Shown: in pieces, positions 45,363 through 57,300 of the stretch
Layout of the letters: every line of letters starts with the position of its first letter
Numbering within the stretch: the first letter of the stretch is position 1
Assembly: GCA_026874595.1 (NCBI GenBank)
Contig: CM049311.1
Coordinates: 56,305,953 to 56,369,952, forward strand
DNA: 64,000 nucleotides
Direction: 5' to 3'
DNA from: Sipunculus nudus
Taxonomy: Eukaryota; Annelida; Sipuncula; Golfingiida; Sipunculidae
Translations under genes and position numbers: made by a program
Notes under the pieces: generated by a model
What the model was told of the DNA's origin: nothing
The model's database searches: none
What the model saw: the letters and a program-made list of their open reading frames with translations, nothing else

Positions 45363-48300
45363 GTATGTGTAATTTACGTATGCGTATACACGTATTAGTA
45401 TGCAGCACGTTTCGATCGCTCAGGGTAGCGATTGAAAACTCATGGGCATGGTAACAAACGGGGAAATTCTAAAGTTTAACATCAGTGATAAGGTATTCCT
45501 CTGGCGGATGACTCCTCAACTCCTGCAGCTCTATACTTTAGCCAGATTTTGCTGCATACGTACTGCATATATATTTAATACGCTTATGCGTCAATGGAAT
45601 CACTAGCGTCCGTTTTCTAGCTGCATTTTGTACTGCATACGCGTATATGGAATGCTAGCTTACGGTATTTCGAACAGTTGAAGCTGAAACTATGGTCGTG
45701 CCAGTAACAGTCAGTTAATTAAAATAAACCAAGAATTATGTTTCCATGGTTGCTGCATCATATATAACTCAAAATGGCTAATTCATCAGTTTCATTAAAT
45801 TAACAATTAATTGTATCATACTGACACTAGTAAAAAAACTGGTACTATAAGTAGAAACGATTAGTTCTTTAAGCCCGAAATAATCTTTCATAAAGATCCT
45901 CTTGATTTAACGTGTATTTTTATTCTTTGGGAGACATCGGATATTTCTTTTTACCATGTTACAATCTAACAGCGTTAATATGCTGTCACCATGTCTACTG
46001 GTTTTGTTCTGAATACTCGCCATGCTTCAGTCCCACGTGACCTGAAAATAATTAGATCATCTTCAACGTAAACTCTATAGTTCCCATATAAGGACAGTCC
46101 TGGTTCTCCTGACACGAGAGGGCGCTTCATGACAACATCGGTTTGACCTTAGCTCAAACTCATCATGTAGGCCTAATAAAAGACAATAATAGCCGCTTTA
46201 AACAAGGCCAGCATTGCCTGTCCCTAGATGCTCAGTTCTACTTTCTGGACAGGGCATGCATGTATGAATGTATGAACCATTGTGAAGTGAGATAATACTT
46301 TGCATGAACACAGCAACTAAATAAACAACATAAGCTTGAGATCATATTCCTCGTTGCCTGCTTTGAGGTGATGAACAATATACCAAACAAGTATCCATGT
46401 AATTAAAAATGGAATAAGGCCCAAAAAAGGTATGGTTCTCAGGCACCGCACGCGTCAATTTTACCCCCCCCCCCCCCCCCCCCCCGCAAATATTTTAATT
46501 TCGATTTTCATCTTTCAACAACATAAAATAAAACAATATCGATAAGATTCCTTTGTTATCTGGTGTTTTTACCTGTTTAGTAAACAGATTAAGTTTTTAT
46601 CATGCTTTTCCCTGATGATATGACATTTTCATCGAAACATAAAAAAGTAAAAAAATTATCTTTAACTTTATCTTTTCATATACAAGAAATGAAAGGACAT
46701 TGCTGCACCCCTCTCTCAGGTTGGACACTTTTACATCATCGATAAACTCAAACCATGTATTTTATAATCCGCTCTCGTCTGCGTAAGATGAGAGTAAATG
46801 CTACCAGGCAACAAGCTAATATGGGGTGGCTAAATTTAAGCTGAGGTTTACGCTATAGGGTACACGCTTCCTCTCATTAATATCCTGGTGTTAATGAGAT
46901 ACAGGGACTACGGCACATTCGACTCTTAGATGTGTAATCCACCCCATTACTTTGAGAACCTCTCAAAAGACAAATTTCTTTGTGAGTGATAAACTGCCTG
47001 GGCACTCGATCTACCCTTTGAGCCTACAGAGCGCTCACTCTGGGTGGGTATTGGGTGGGGTGTAATACCCGGGGGGGGGGGGGGGTGTAGCAGACTTGCG
47101 TGAGTTCGGGTTAGTTTAATGAAGTCCTAACGGCTCGGGTTGATGTATCTGCACTTGACACTCTAAGTCGCATGCATTCATAAATGAAATAAGGCAGCAG
47201 TATACATAAATAGGGTTTTAATACAACTTAGTGATAACTTACAGATGGCAAAAGAAGATGGTGAGGCGCTCTCTCACTTCGTTGCAGGCGAAGCCGGGGG
47301 CGTGGTGTCATTCCTCTACGCACAATACCCTAAACAATAATCCCCGTAAACGTAGGTTGGTAGAGTTATCCAATTATTTATACTCCTATGCAGTATAGGT
47401 AATCCAAAAGTAAATGTGAATATTCCAGTATAGAATCCTAATGGCAAGTGAACACATCACTTCTAAGGCTGACACGAGAGCTGACCACCCTGAGAACAGA
47501 CAGAGCAACACTCCACACTCTTAATTGACACCCTCTGCGCGCTCTACTTATAGGCCGAAGGCGGACGGTGACCGTCCGAGCGGTATCCGCATGGTCAGCC
47601 CTGCACAGGTTGTTATCGCCCAGCGCTACATCGCTGTAACAAGCCAGCGGACAAACCCCGCTTACGTAAGTTAGTTACACAGCTAACCCGGGCACCTACA
47701 GTGTGACTGACCCCTATGGAACCATGCATTCACTACAGGGGAGTGGGGGTTTGGAGAGGCGGGTGTGCAACGTGCAAAAGCTCACCGCTGAGAATAGAAC
47801 TTTGACTCCTTTGTTCCATTCCTACACCACAGAAGCCGCGGCGATATCAGTTCAATTATGTCGAAGGTGACAGTATTTTGCGGGATATTTTGAAATGCAT
47901 GAATTTTCTTATGTAATCGTGTCCCCCAAATGGCTTGGAAGATGGTTACCTTATTGAGGCTTCATTATTTTTTAATAAGCATATTTTCATGAGACTCGGG
48001 TTTCACATGGGCCTCGAGGCTTGAGGTCATGACAGCGGTATTTCCCTGTTGTTAAGATCACTGTAAATTGTCTTACAGGTCGTGACAGCGGTATTTTCCT
48101 GCATTTATGATCACTGTATACGTTGTCTTACAGGTCGTGACAGCGGTATTTTCCTGCGCTTATGATCACTGTATATTGCCTTACAGGTCGTGACAGCGGT
48201 TTTTTCCTCATTTATGATCACAGTACATTGCCTTACAGGTCGTGACAGCGGTATTTTCCTGCATTTATGATAATTGTACATTGTCTTACAGGTCGTGATA

Positions 48301-51300
48301 GCGGTATTTTCCTGCATTTATGATAATTGTACATTGCCTTACAGGTCGTGACAGCGGTATTTTCCTGCATTTATGATAATTGTACATTGTCTTACAGGTC
48401 GTGACAGCGGTATTTGCCTGCATTTATGATAATTGTACATTGCCTTACAGGTCGTGACAGCGGTATTTTCCTGCATTTATGATAATTGTACATTGCCTTA
48501 CAGGTCGTGACAGCGGTATTTTCCTGCATTTATGATAATTGTACATTGCCTTACAGGTCGTGACAGCGGTATTTTCCTGCATTTATGATAATTGTACATT
48601 GTCTTACAGGTCGTGACAGCGGTATTTTCCTGCATTTATGACAATTGTACATTGCCTTACAGGTCGTGACAGCGGTATTTTCCTGCATTTATGATAATTG
48701 TACATTGCCTTACAGGTCGTGACAGCGGTATTTTCCTGCATTTATGATAATTGTACATTGTCTTACAGGTCGTGATAGCGGTATTTTCCTGCATTTATGA
48801 TCACTGTAAATTGTCTTACAGGTTCTGACAGGGGTATTTTCCTGCATTTCTGATCTCTTTACGTTGTCTTACAGGTCGTGACAGCGGTATTTTGCTGCAT
48901 TTATGATCACTGTATACGTTGTCTTACAGGTCGTGAGAGCGGTGTTTTCCTGCATTTATGATCACTGTACATTGTCTTACAGGTTGTGACAGGGGTATTT
49001 TCCTGCATTTCTGATCTCTTTACGTTGTCTTACAGGTCGTGACAGCGGTATTTTCCTGCATTTATGATCACTGTATACGTTGTCTTACAGGTCGTGAGAG
49101 CGGTGTTTTCCTGCATTTATGATCACTGTACATTGTCTTACAGGTCGTGACAGCGGTATTTTCCTGCATTTATGATCACTGTATACGTTGTCTTACAGGT
49201 CGTGATAGCGGTATTTTCCTGCATTTATGATCACTGTACATTGTCTTACAGGTTGTGACAGGGGTATTTTCCTGCATTTCTGATCTCTTTACGTTGTCTT
49301 ACAGGTCGTGACAGCGGTATTTTCCTGCATTTATGATCACTGTATACGTTGTCTTACAGGTCGTGAGAGCGGTGTTTTCCTGCATTTATGATCACTGTAC
49401 ATTGTTTTACAGGTCGTGACAGCGGTATTTTTCTGCATTTATGATCACTGTACATTGTCTTACAGGTCGTGACAGCGGTATTTTCCTGCATTTATGATAA
49501 TTGTACATTGTCTTACAGGTCGTGATAGCGGTATTTTCCTGCATTTATGATAATTGTACATTGCCTTACAGGTCGTGACAGCGGTATTTTCCTGCATTTA
49601 TGATAATTGTACATTGTCTTACAGGTCGTGACAGCGGTATTTTCCTGCATTTATGATAATTGTACATTGCCTTACAGGTCGTGACAGCGGTATTTTCCTG
49701 CATTTATGATAATTGTACATTGTCTTACATGTCGTGATAGCGGTATTTTCCTGCATTTATGATCACTGTACATTGTCTTACAGATTGTGACAGGGGTATT
49801 TTCCTGCATTTCTGATCTCTTTACGTTGTCTTACAGGTCGTGACAGCGGTATTTTCCTGCATTTATGATCACTGTATACGTTGTCTTACAGGTCGTGAGA
49901 GCGGTGTTTTCCTGCATTTATGATCACTGTACATTGTCTTACAGGTCGTGACAGCGGTATTTTTCTGCATTTATGATCACTGTACATTGTCTTACAGGTC
50001 GTGACAGCGGTATTTTCCTGCATTTATGATCACTGTACATTGTCTTACAGGTCGTGAAAGCGGTATTTTTCTGCATTTATGATCACGGTACATTGTCTTA
50101 CAGCTCGTGACAGCCGTATTTTTCTGCATTTATGATCACTGTACATTGTCTTCCAGGTCGTGACAGCGGTATTTTCCTGCATTTATGATCACTGTACATT
50201 GTCTTACGGGTCGTGACAGCGGTAATTTCCTGCATTTATAATAACTGTACATTGTCTTACAGGTCGTGACAGCGGTATTTTCCTGCATTTATGATCATGG
50301 TCCGTTGTCTTACAGGTCGTGAGAGCGGTGTTTTCCTGCATTTATGATCACTGTGCATTGTCTTACAGGTCGTGACAGCGGTGTTTTCCTGCATTTATGA
50401 TCACAGTACATTTCCTTACAGGTCGTGACAGTGGTAATTTCCTGCATTTATGATCACTGTACATTGCCTTACAGGTCGTGACAGCGGTATTTTTCTGCAT
50501 TTATGATCATTGTACATTGTCTAACAGGTCGTGATAGCGGTGTTTTCCTGCATTTATGATCACTGTACATTGTCTTACAGGTCGTGATAACGGTGTTTTC
50601 CTTCAGTTATGATCACTGTACGTTGTCTTACAGGTCGTGACAGCGGTATTTTCCTGCATTTATGATCACTGTACATTGTCTTACAGGTCGTGACAGCGGT
50701 ATTTTCCTGCATTTATGATCACTGTGCAATGTCTTAAGCCCTTTTCACACATTCACGTTTGTCGTACGTTTGGCCACGTTTCGCAACGTTCTCGGAGAAC
50801 GTGGGTGGTTCGTGGAGGTTGGAAATAGTCGTCGCCGACGTACGCTCATTGTTCGTCCATTGTACGTTGTCATTACGTCCAGTACGTTCGACTTACGACT
50901 GGATCGCGAAATAAAACGTGCGATCCCCGTACGCTTTTAGTACGTCCACAACGCCCCCTGTACGATATTCTTACGTTGTTAATACGCTTACTGCGACCAC
51001 TTTACGCTGTATCACGTCTTTTTTTTTTTTTTTTTTTCTCTTTCTCTTCTCTTTGGAATGCCTCAGAATATTTCCTTTTTTTTATATTTCATATATTTTA
51101 TTCTCTTTCATCATCGACATCCCATCATTTGATTGAGCTCAAAGTGAACTAAATATGGTTCAATACAAAATAACATAATTATATACAAAATCATTTAACA
51201 CGAAGACAATTCAAACGACAATCCTCAGATTTAACATTTGGTATTTAAAATGGAGAGTATTTTCCCCCATTTTTCCACATATTTATGTACTTCTTTTTCT

Positions 51301-54300
51301 TTTTCTGCTACCTTACGCTCGATTAATTCTTTATCTTTTATATACTTGATAAATATAAAGAGCGAAGGGACCCTTCCTTGCTTACGATATTTAAAAATAA
51401 CGAACTTATATGTCAATATAAACATATCAATTAGCTTTTTGTATGGAACATCACTTGAACATCCTGAATCTATTATTTCTCTCGTTAATGCTGGCATATA
51501 AATCCTTGCTCGACTGGCCCAACTTATAATATTGAAATAAAGAGCTTTGGTCAAAAAACATTCACAAAAAAGATGACAAACAGATTCCGTATCCATGAAA
51601 CAATATGAGCATCCATTGCTATCTGTTAATCTCCATATATATAACTTCTCGTTAACAGTCAAAATATTATGTAGAATTTTAAATTGGAATTGCCTCAAAT
51701 ACATGTCCTTTGTTGTTTCATATATATGCTTCACAGCTTTCTTCCAACAGAAATCGTTGGTTAAATCTCGTTGGAGATTTACTTTGTTCACTGGTTCTTC
51801 TATTTTTTTCAGGATCGATCGATTAAACACTTGCTTAAAATTTAGTTTCTCTAGATTAATAAATATATCCCCCATAGGTATTATTTCGTCAGATAACATA
51901 TCATCATTAGACAAGCCTGTTTTAATACTTTCTCTCCAATTCGGTGGAACCGCCTCCTGTAACCCTCTCCAGTGAATAAAGTAAGAAGAATAAACAGTAC
52001 TAACGGGAATCACTTGTGAAATTTCTTTTTTCCGACCATCATCATGTAATATTTGGTATATAAATCTGATGCCTATATCATCTAAATATTTAATATATAC
52101 CGATCTTCCTCCTAGCAATATATATTTATTATTCCACAGCTGTTGTTTTAATATGGTCTCAGAATTAATAGGTTCTATAGAGGTAAAATTTGACCATGCC
52201 AGTAAGCAGTGCTGATAGAACTTTGATACAGTTCTTTTTATACAACTAATGTCAAAATTAACTGATATATTTGGCACTTCTTAAGAAGTGATTCGGTATT
52301 TCAATACATTTTGCTTTCTTCAATAACTTCATTCTAACAACCCACATTATTCTTTGTGTTTCTATAATAGTACTTATATCTGGCAATCTAATGCCCCCTA
52401 CGTCTCTGTCGTTTAAAAGAACCTCATATTTAATTTTCGGCTTTCTTCCATACCATATAAAGTCTGAAATACAGCTTTTAATTTTCTTAACAAAGCTCGA
52501 TGGAGGTTCTAGTATATATGAAACATACAGTAATTTCGAAATGCCTAAAGCTTTAACTATTGTATTTCTCCCGTATATTGTCAATGCTCTTTGTTTCCAG
52601 ATATTAAAAAGGACTTCCATTTTATTGTGAATCCTATCAAAATTTAAAGTATTAGAAAGAGTAGTGTCATATGTATAATAAATCCCTAAAATTTTAATTG
52701 CGTCTTTACGTAAGTTGACCCATTTAATGTTATCTTCACCTGCCGGTATATCCGTGCTAGTACCAAGCCAGGCAGCTTCACATTTGTTGTAATTTATTTC
52801 GAGAGATGAAATCTTCTCAAATTGTTTCAAAATTAATCTAACCTCTTTCATAGATTCTGAATCCCTTAGAAAAAAGGTTGTGTCGTCTGCATACATGCAT
52901 TGCTTTATTTCAGAACCGTTTATACTTATACCTTTTACCTTACTAGATTGGCGAATCATTATTGCTAACATTTCAATCACCAATATAAAAAGATATGGGG
53001 CCAATGGATCTCCTTGTCTTGTTCCTCGTTCCAAATTAAAATACCCAGTGCTGTACCCATTGTTCATTACACAGCTTTCCAAGTTATTTTGCAATACATT
53101 AATCCACCGTAAGAATGTACTCCCAAAGCCAAATTTCTTTAAAGCAGTGAATAGAAATACATGATCAATACTATCAAAGGCTGCTGCAAAATCTATTGCG
53201 AAAATAATAGCCTTTTTCTTTTCCAGACAACAAAAATCTAATATATCTCTGATAAGGCAGTTTGTATCAGAAATTCTCCTACCTTTCACAAATGCACTTT
53301 GGTCTTCATCTATCAGTATCGGTAAACATTTTTTTAATCTCTCTGCCAAAACTTTGCTTAATATTTTTAAGTCAACGTTCAATAAACTGATAGGTCTCCA
53401 GGATGAAAGTCTCCTATTGTCTTTTCCAGGTTTTTCAATTAGTGTTACTATTGCTTGTCTTTGGCTAGTTGTAAGAGACCCCTTAGTAAAACTTTGATTA
53501 AAACAATTTAACAGGTCATCAATTAAGACATCATAAAAAGTTAAGTAAAATTCTTTTGGTAATCCGTCATAACCAGGTGTTTTGTTATTCGTCATATTTT
53601 TTAACGCATTTTTAATTTCATCCTTAGTAATTTCACTGTCACATTGATCTACCTCGTTTCCAGGTATTGTCGGTACTTTTATATTATCTAAAAATTGTAA
53701 ACATTCGTTTTCTTCTACATATATTTTTCTCTTATATTTTTCTTGAAAATATTCCTTAACTGATTTCATGATATGATCTGGCTCGTGGACTTCCTGTCCA
53801 TTTATTATCAATTTTCTTATAGTAGATTTTATTTTATTTCTCTTTTCAGTATTCATAAAGTACTTTTTACTGCGTTCACCTTCCTCATGCCTATGGACTC
53901 TGGATCTCACTATTAATCCTTCCACATATGCTTTATAAAATTGTTCGTGCTCCAGTTGGCGATGATCATATTGTACCAGACTAAGTGGTTTATCATTTGA
54001 TAAGTTATTTTCTGCTTGTGCGGCATTTTGTTCAAGGCTCTCTAATTTCTTCCTTGCTTGCTTTTGTTTTTTCTTAGAATACTTAATTGTAATTTCTCTT
54101 ATTTTATATTTTAAATACTCCCACCAGGTCATTTCATCCATGTTGTCTTTATTATTGTCTCGCAACTTTTTAACGTTTTCTCTAATTAAAATATTGTACT
54201 CTTGGTCGTTCAACAATGAGGTATTAAATTTCCAATGTGATGGACCATGACTTGTTTTTAACAAAGTCTCAACAGTACATATAACTGCCGAATGATCTGT

Positions 54301-57300
54301 CAAAATTGCTGGCAATATCTTTATATGTTTAACATGTGCATTTAATTCAGTGGATACTAATATCATATCTAGTCTGCGTTGAATTAAGGGTGTTTTAGAT
54401 CTCCATGTAAACTGGCTGGTATCTGGATTTCGAATTCTCCAAATATCAATCAATTCTTTTTCATACATAATCTGTTTTACCATTCGGATAGTCTTAGCTT
54501 TAGGTCTAAAACTTCCTCCTTTTGCATCCATATCCGTGAAACAGAAATTGAAGTCACCACCCCAAATTATCTGCAAACCACTGTCATCTTGTATCGACGT
54601 AAGTTTATCGTATATCCTTTGAAAATAATCTAATTGTTCCTTCTCTGTGTTTGGCGCGTACGTGTTAATTATAAAAAATTCCTGTCCTTGTATCAGCGCC
54701 CTAAGAATAACGTAACGGCCGCTTTTATCTGTCTCAAAAGAAATCTCTTTAAACTCAACTTTTTTACCAATTAAAGTTGCAGCTCCACGTGCCAAAGACG
54801 TACCGTATGAAAAATAACTAGGACCATCCCAAGCATTTTTCAATTGTGATTCTATATCAGAAGTCACATGCGTTTCCTGTAAAAAGATAACACTTTCCTC
54901 ACTTTTTCTATTCAATAACCAATGAAAGAGCTCCATCCTTTTTATTTTATTCCTTAGTCCCCTCACATTTAAACTAATAACCTTAAAGTTAACTCCCATA
55001 AATAAAGGTAACTATATATTTTATAAAGTTGTTGTTTGCCTTAACTTTAAGAGTCCACTTTATATTATCATGTAAATATATTTGGTTTTTATTATAAACT
55101 CTCATTAACAACTGAATATATATATCAGATTCATTGCTATTTTTTGTCATTTTTTCCATCCTAGATATGTCTTCCCCTATAACATTATGAACCTTATGTA
55201 TTTCCTTGTTTAATTCAGTCTTTAAAACTCCATATTTTGTCGTATTTATCATATGACATCTTAAAATGATTTTAAATTTCAACTTAAAAAAATAATTAAA
55301 TAATATTAATATAATGGACGCTTTCCGACTTTCTCCCGGGTATGAAACCATTCCGTTTATTCTAACCACAATCTCTCTTTTGCAAGTAGATATTATCAAA
55401 TGAAGTATTGTGTATGAGATAAGAATAGTAGAAGAAAAAGCCTTACGATCGATTTACGTGTGTACTACGTGTTTCGCGACCTTAGGACGCTCAATAAGCG
55501 TTGTTTGCGTCTTTTGTACGACTCGAGTACCAAGTATATATAAACCCCGGTTGTTTTGAGTAGCTTTCATTTCCAGTCTGACTTCCGATGAGTGAACATC
55601 ATACCAGCTATTGCAAGACACATGTTGCTGGCAATATATGTTGCCATTCTGAATAATTTGATTGCTGCAAAAGAAAGCGCCTTGGCTGTTTTGGCCGAGG
55701 AGGTGCGGGTCGATGGGGAAACGGCGCGAGAGATGGGTGAGGCCTTGGCTGCAAACCAGAATTCTCTTCAGCCAGTACGAGCAGCTGATGATGGAGTTGG
55801 AGATGGCTGACAATGCCAGCTTCAAGAACTTTCTTCGCCTCGAACCGCAAATGTTCTATGAACTGCTGGAAAGAGTTGGTCTTCGCATTCAACGTCAAGA
55901 CATCTTCTGGAGGAAAGCACTGCCTCGAGGCTTTGCATGAAGCTAGCCTGCACCCTCAGGTTCTTGGCCACTGGCTGCACATACAAGTCTCTGATGTACA
56001 ACTTCCGAGTGGCGCAAAACACCCTTGCTCGGTTCATATCGGAGGCAATTATTTCGGAATATGCTGATGAAGTCCTCGCCATACCTACCGCCATTCAGGG
56101 TTGGCTGGACATTGCTGAACTTTTCTCCAGAAGATGTAATTTTCACTACTGCCTTGGAGCTATAGACGGCAAACAAATCGCAATCTGGTGTCCTTCGAGA
56201 TGCAGATCAACATGTTACAACTATAAGGGCGTCAATTCCATTGTTTTGATGGCCCTTGATGATGCGGACTAATATTCATTTGGAATGATGTTGGTGCCAA
56301 TGAATCATGTTCGGACAGTCAGATATTCGGGACCTGCGAACTCAAGACTACAACAGAGGATGGTACTATTGTTTTCCCTCCACCCACACCACTACCAGGA
56401 GATAACTAGGATCTACCCGATTTTATTATCGGAGATGATGCTTTCCTTTTGAGGACCTTGGATTATGAAACCCTGCTGTCGAAATCTCACAGATGAAGAG
56501 CGGATATTTAAATACAGGCTTTTAAAAACCAGAAGAGTGGTTGAGAACGCCTTTGGAATATTAGTGCAACGATTTGCCTGTTTTTTGACTACTCTGAAAC
56601 TGTCTCAAAGGAATGTGGAAAGCGTGACTCTGGCTTGTTTTTGCCTGCACAATATAATGCGGTGACGCTATCCTGCTATGCAAAATGCTCTCTTACGCAG
56701 CGAGGACCTGCAGGGTATACCTGGTGCCTGACGTCAAGGACAAAACTTAAACCAGGCCGTGGCAACAGTGCAACAAATGTAGCCAAAAAATGTGAGGGAT
56801 TATTTATCAAGGTATTACTCGCATCCTGTAAGAGCTGTGCCATGGCAGGCTGCAAGTGTTTTCCCAGAACGATAACATTTTTTAAAGCTACATTTCAGTG
56901 CATAACAAGAGACACTAAGCAATAATAATTGTTAGTATGTTGAAACGTGGTTTTGTTAAATTGCAATGTATGCAAAAAATTGGAATTTGTTTAAAATGTT
57001 TATAATTTTGTGATATATTATTATTAAAAGTTGATTGTGCATTTGCCTTTTCAATAGAAATTATAACTTTATTATATGCCTTGTCCCATAGTCTAAAAAT
57101 GTAGTCTGAAAAAAAGTAAATATAAAATATAAAAATTACACATTTATTTCTACATACACCCAATAGTTCAACATTTAGTACAGGATTAGAATACCTTATT
57201 GGTAAAATAGAAAATAATTTGCTACCGCCCTTATAATACGAAATGTAATTTCTCACAGTTATTTGATATACACATGCCAATTAATCTTAGTTATTCATGT

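Larger units (their letters stand above)
39524..46463 (+). other. AIF1 intron 1, middle part; microsatellites only
   Basis: Non-coding AT-rich sequence. At 41370-41480 there is a GTGGTCGTTAATTTGAGGTGG repeat-like segment that resembles a transposon end, but no partner was found. Otherwise only the listed simple repeats are recognised. Confidence 0.5.
51019..55440 (-). mobile_element. L1/Tx1-type LINE inserted in Harbinger
   Basis: Minus-strand non-LTR retrotransposon. The 3' poly(A) appears as T19 at 51019-51037. Coding order is an ORF1 remnant, then endonuclease-RT. The 5' border is set near 55440, where ACGT-rich Harbinger sequence resumes. A clear target duplication was not found. Confidence 0.85.

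Noticed and set aside
46130-46145. CTCF-like ACGAGAGGGCGCTT in AIF1 intron 1
   Set aside because: Two departures from the consensus; expected by chance in 64 kb.
48111-48317. Minus-strand ORF with repeated AVTTCKA / PLSRPVRQ blocks
   Set aside because: Translation of the 53-bp intronic minisatellite.
48023-50736. CRISPR-like repeat array
   Set aside because: Regular repeats but no unique spacers, and the context is a metazoan intron. All units repeat end to end.
55592-55810. 72-aa [16 protein letters not shown] as a separate small gene
   Set aside because: It is the 5' part of the decayed Harbinger transposase region in another frame, with a non-ATG start.
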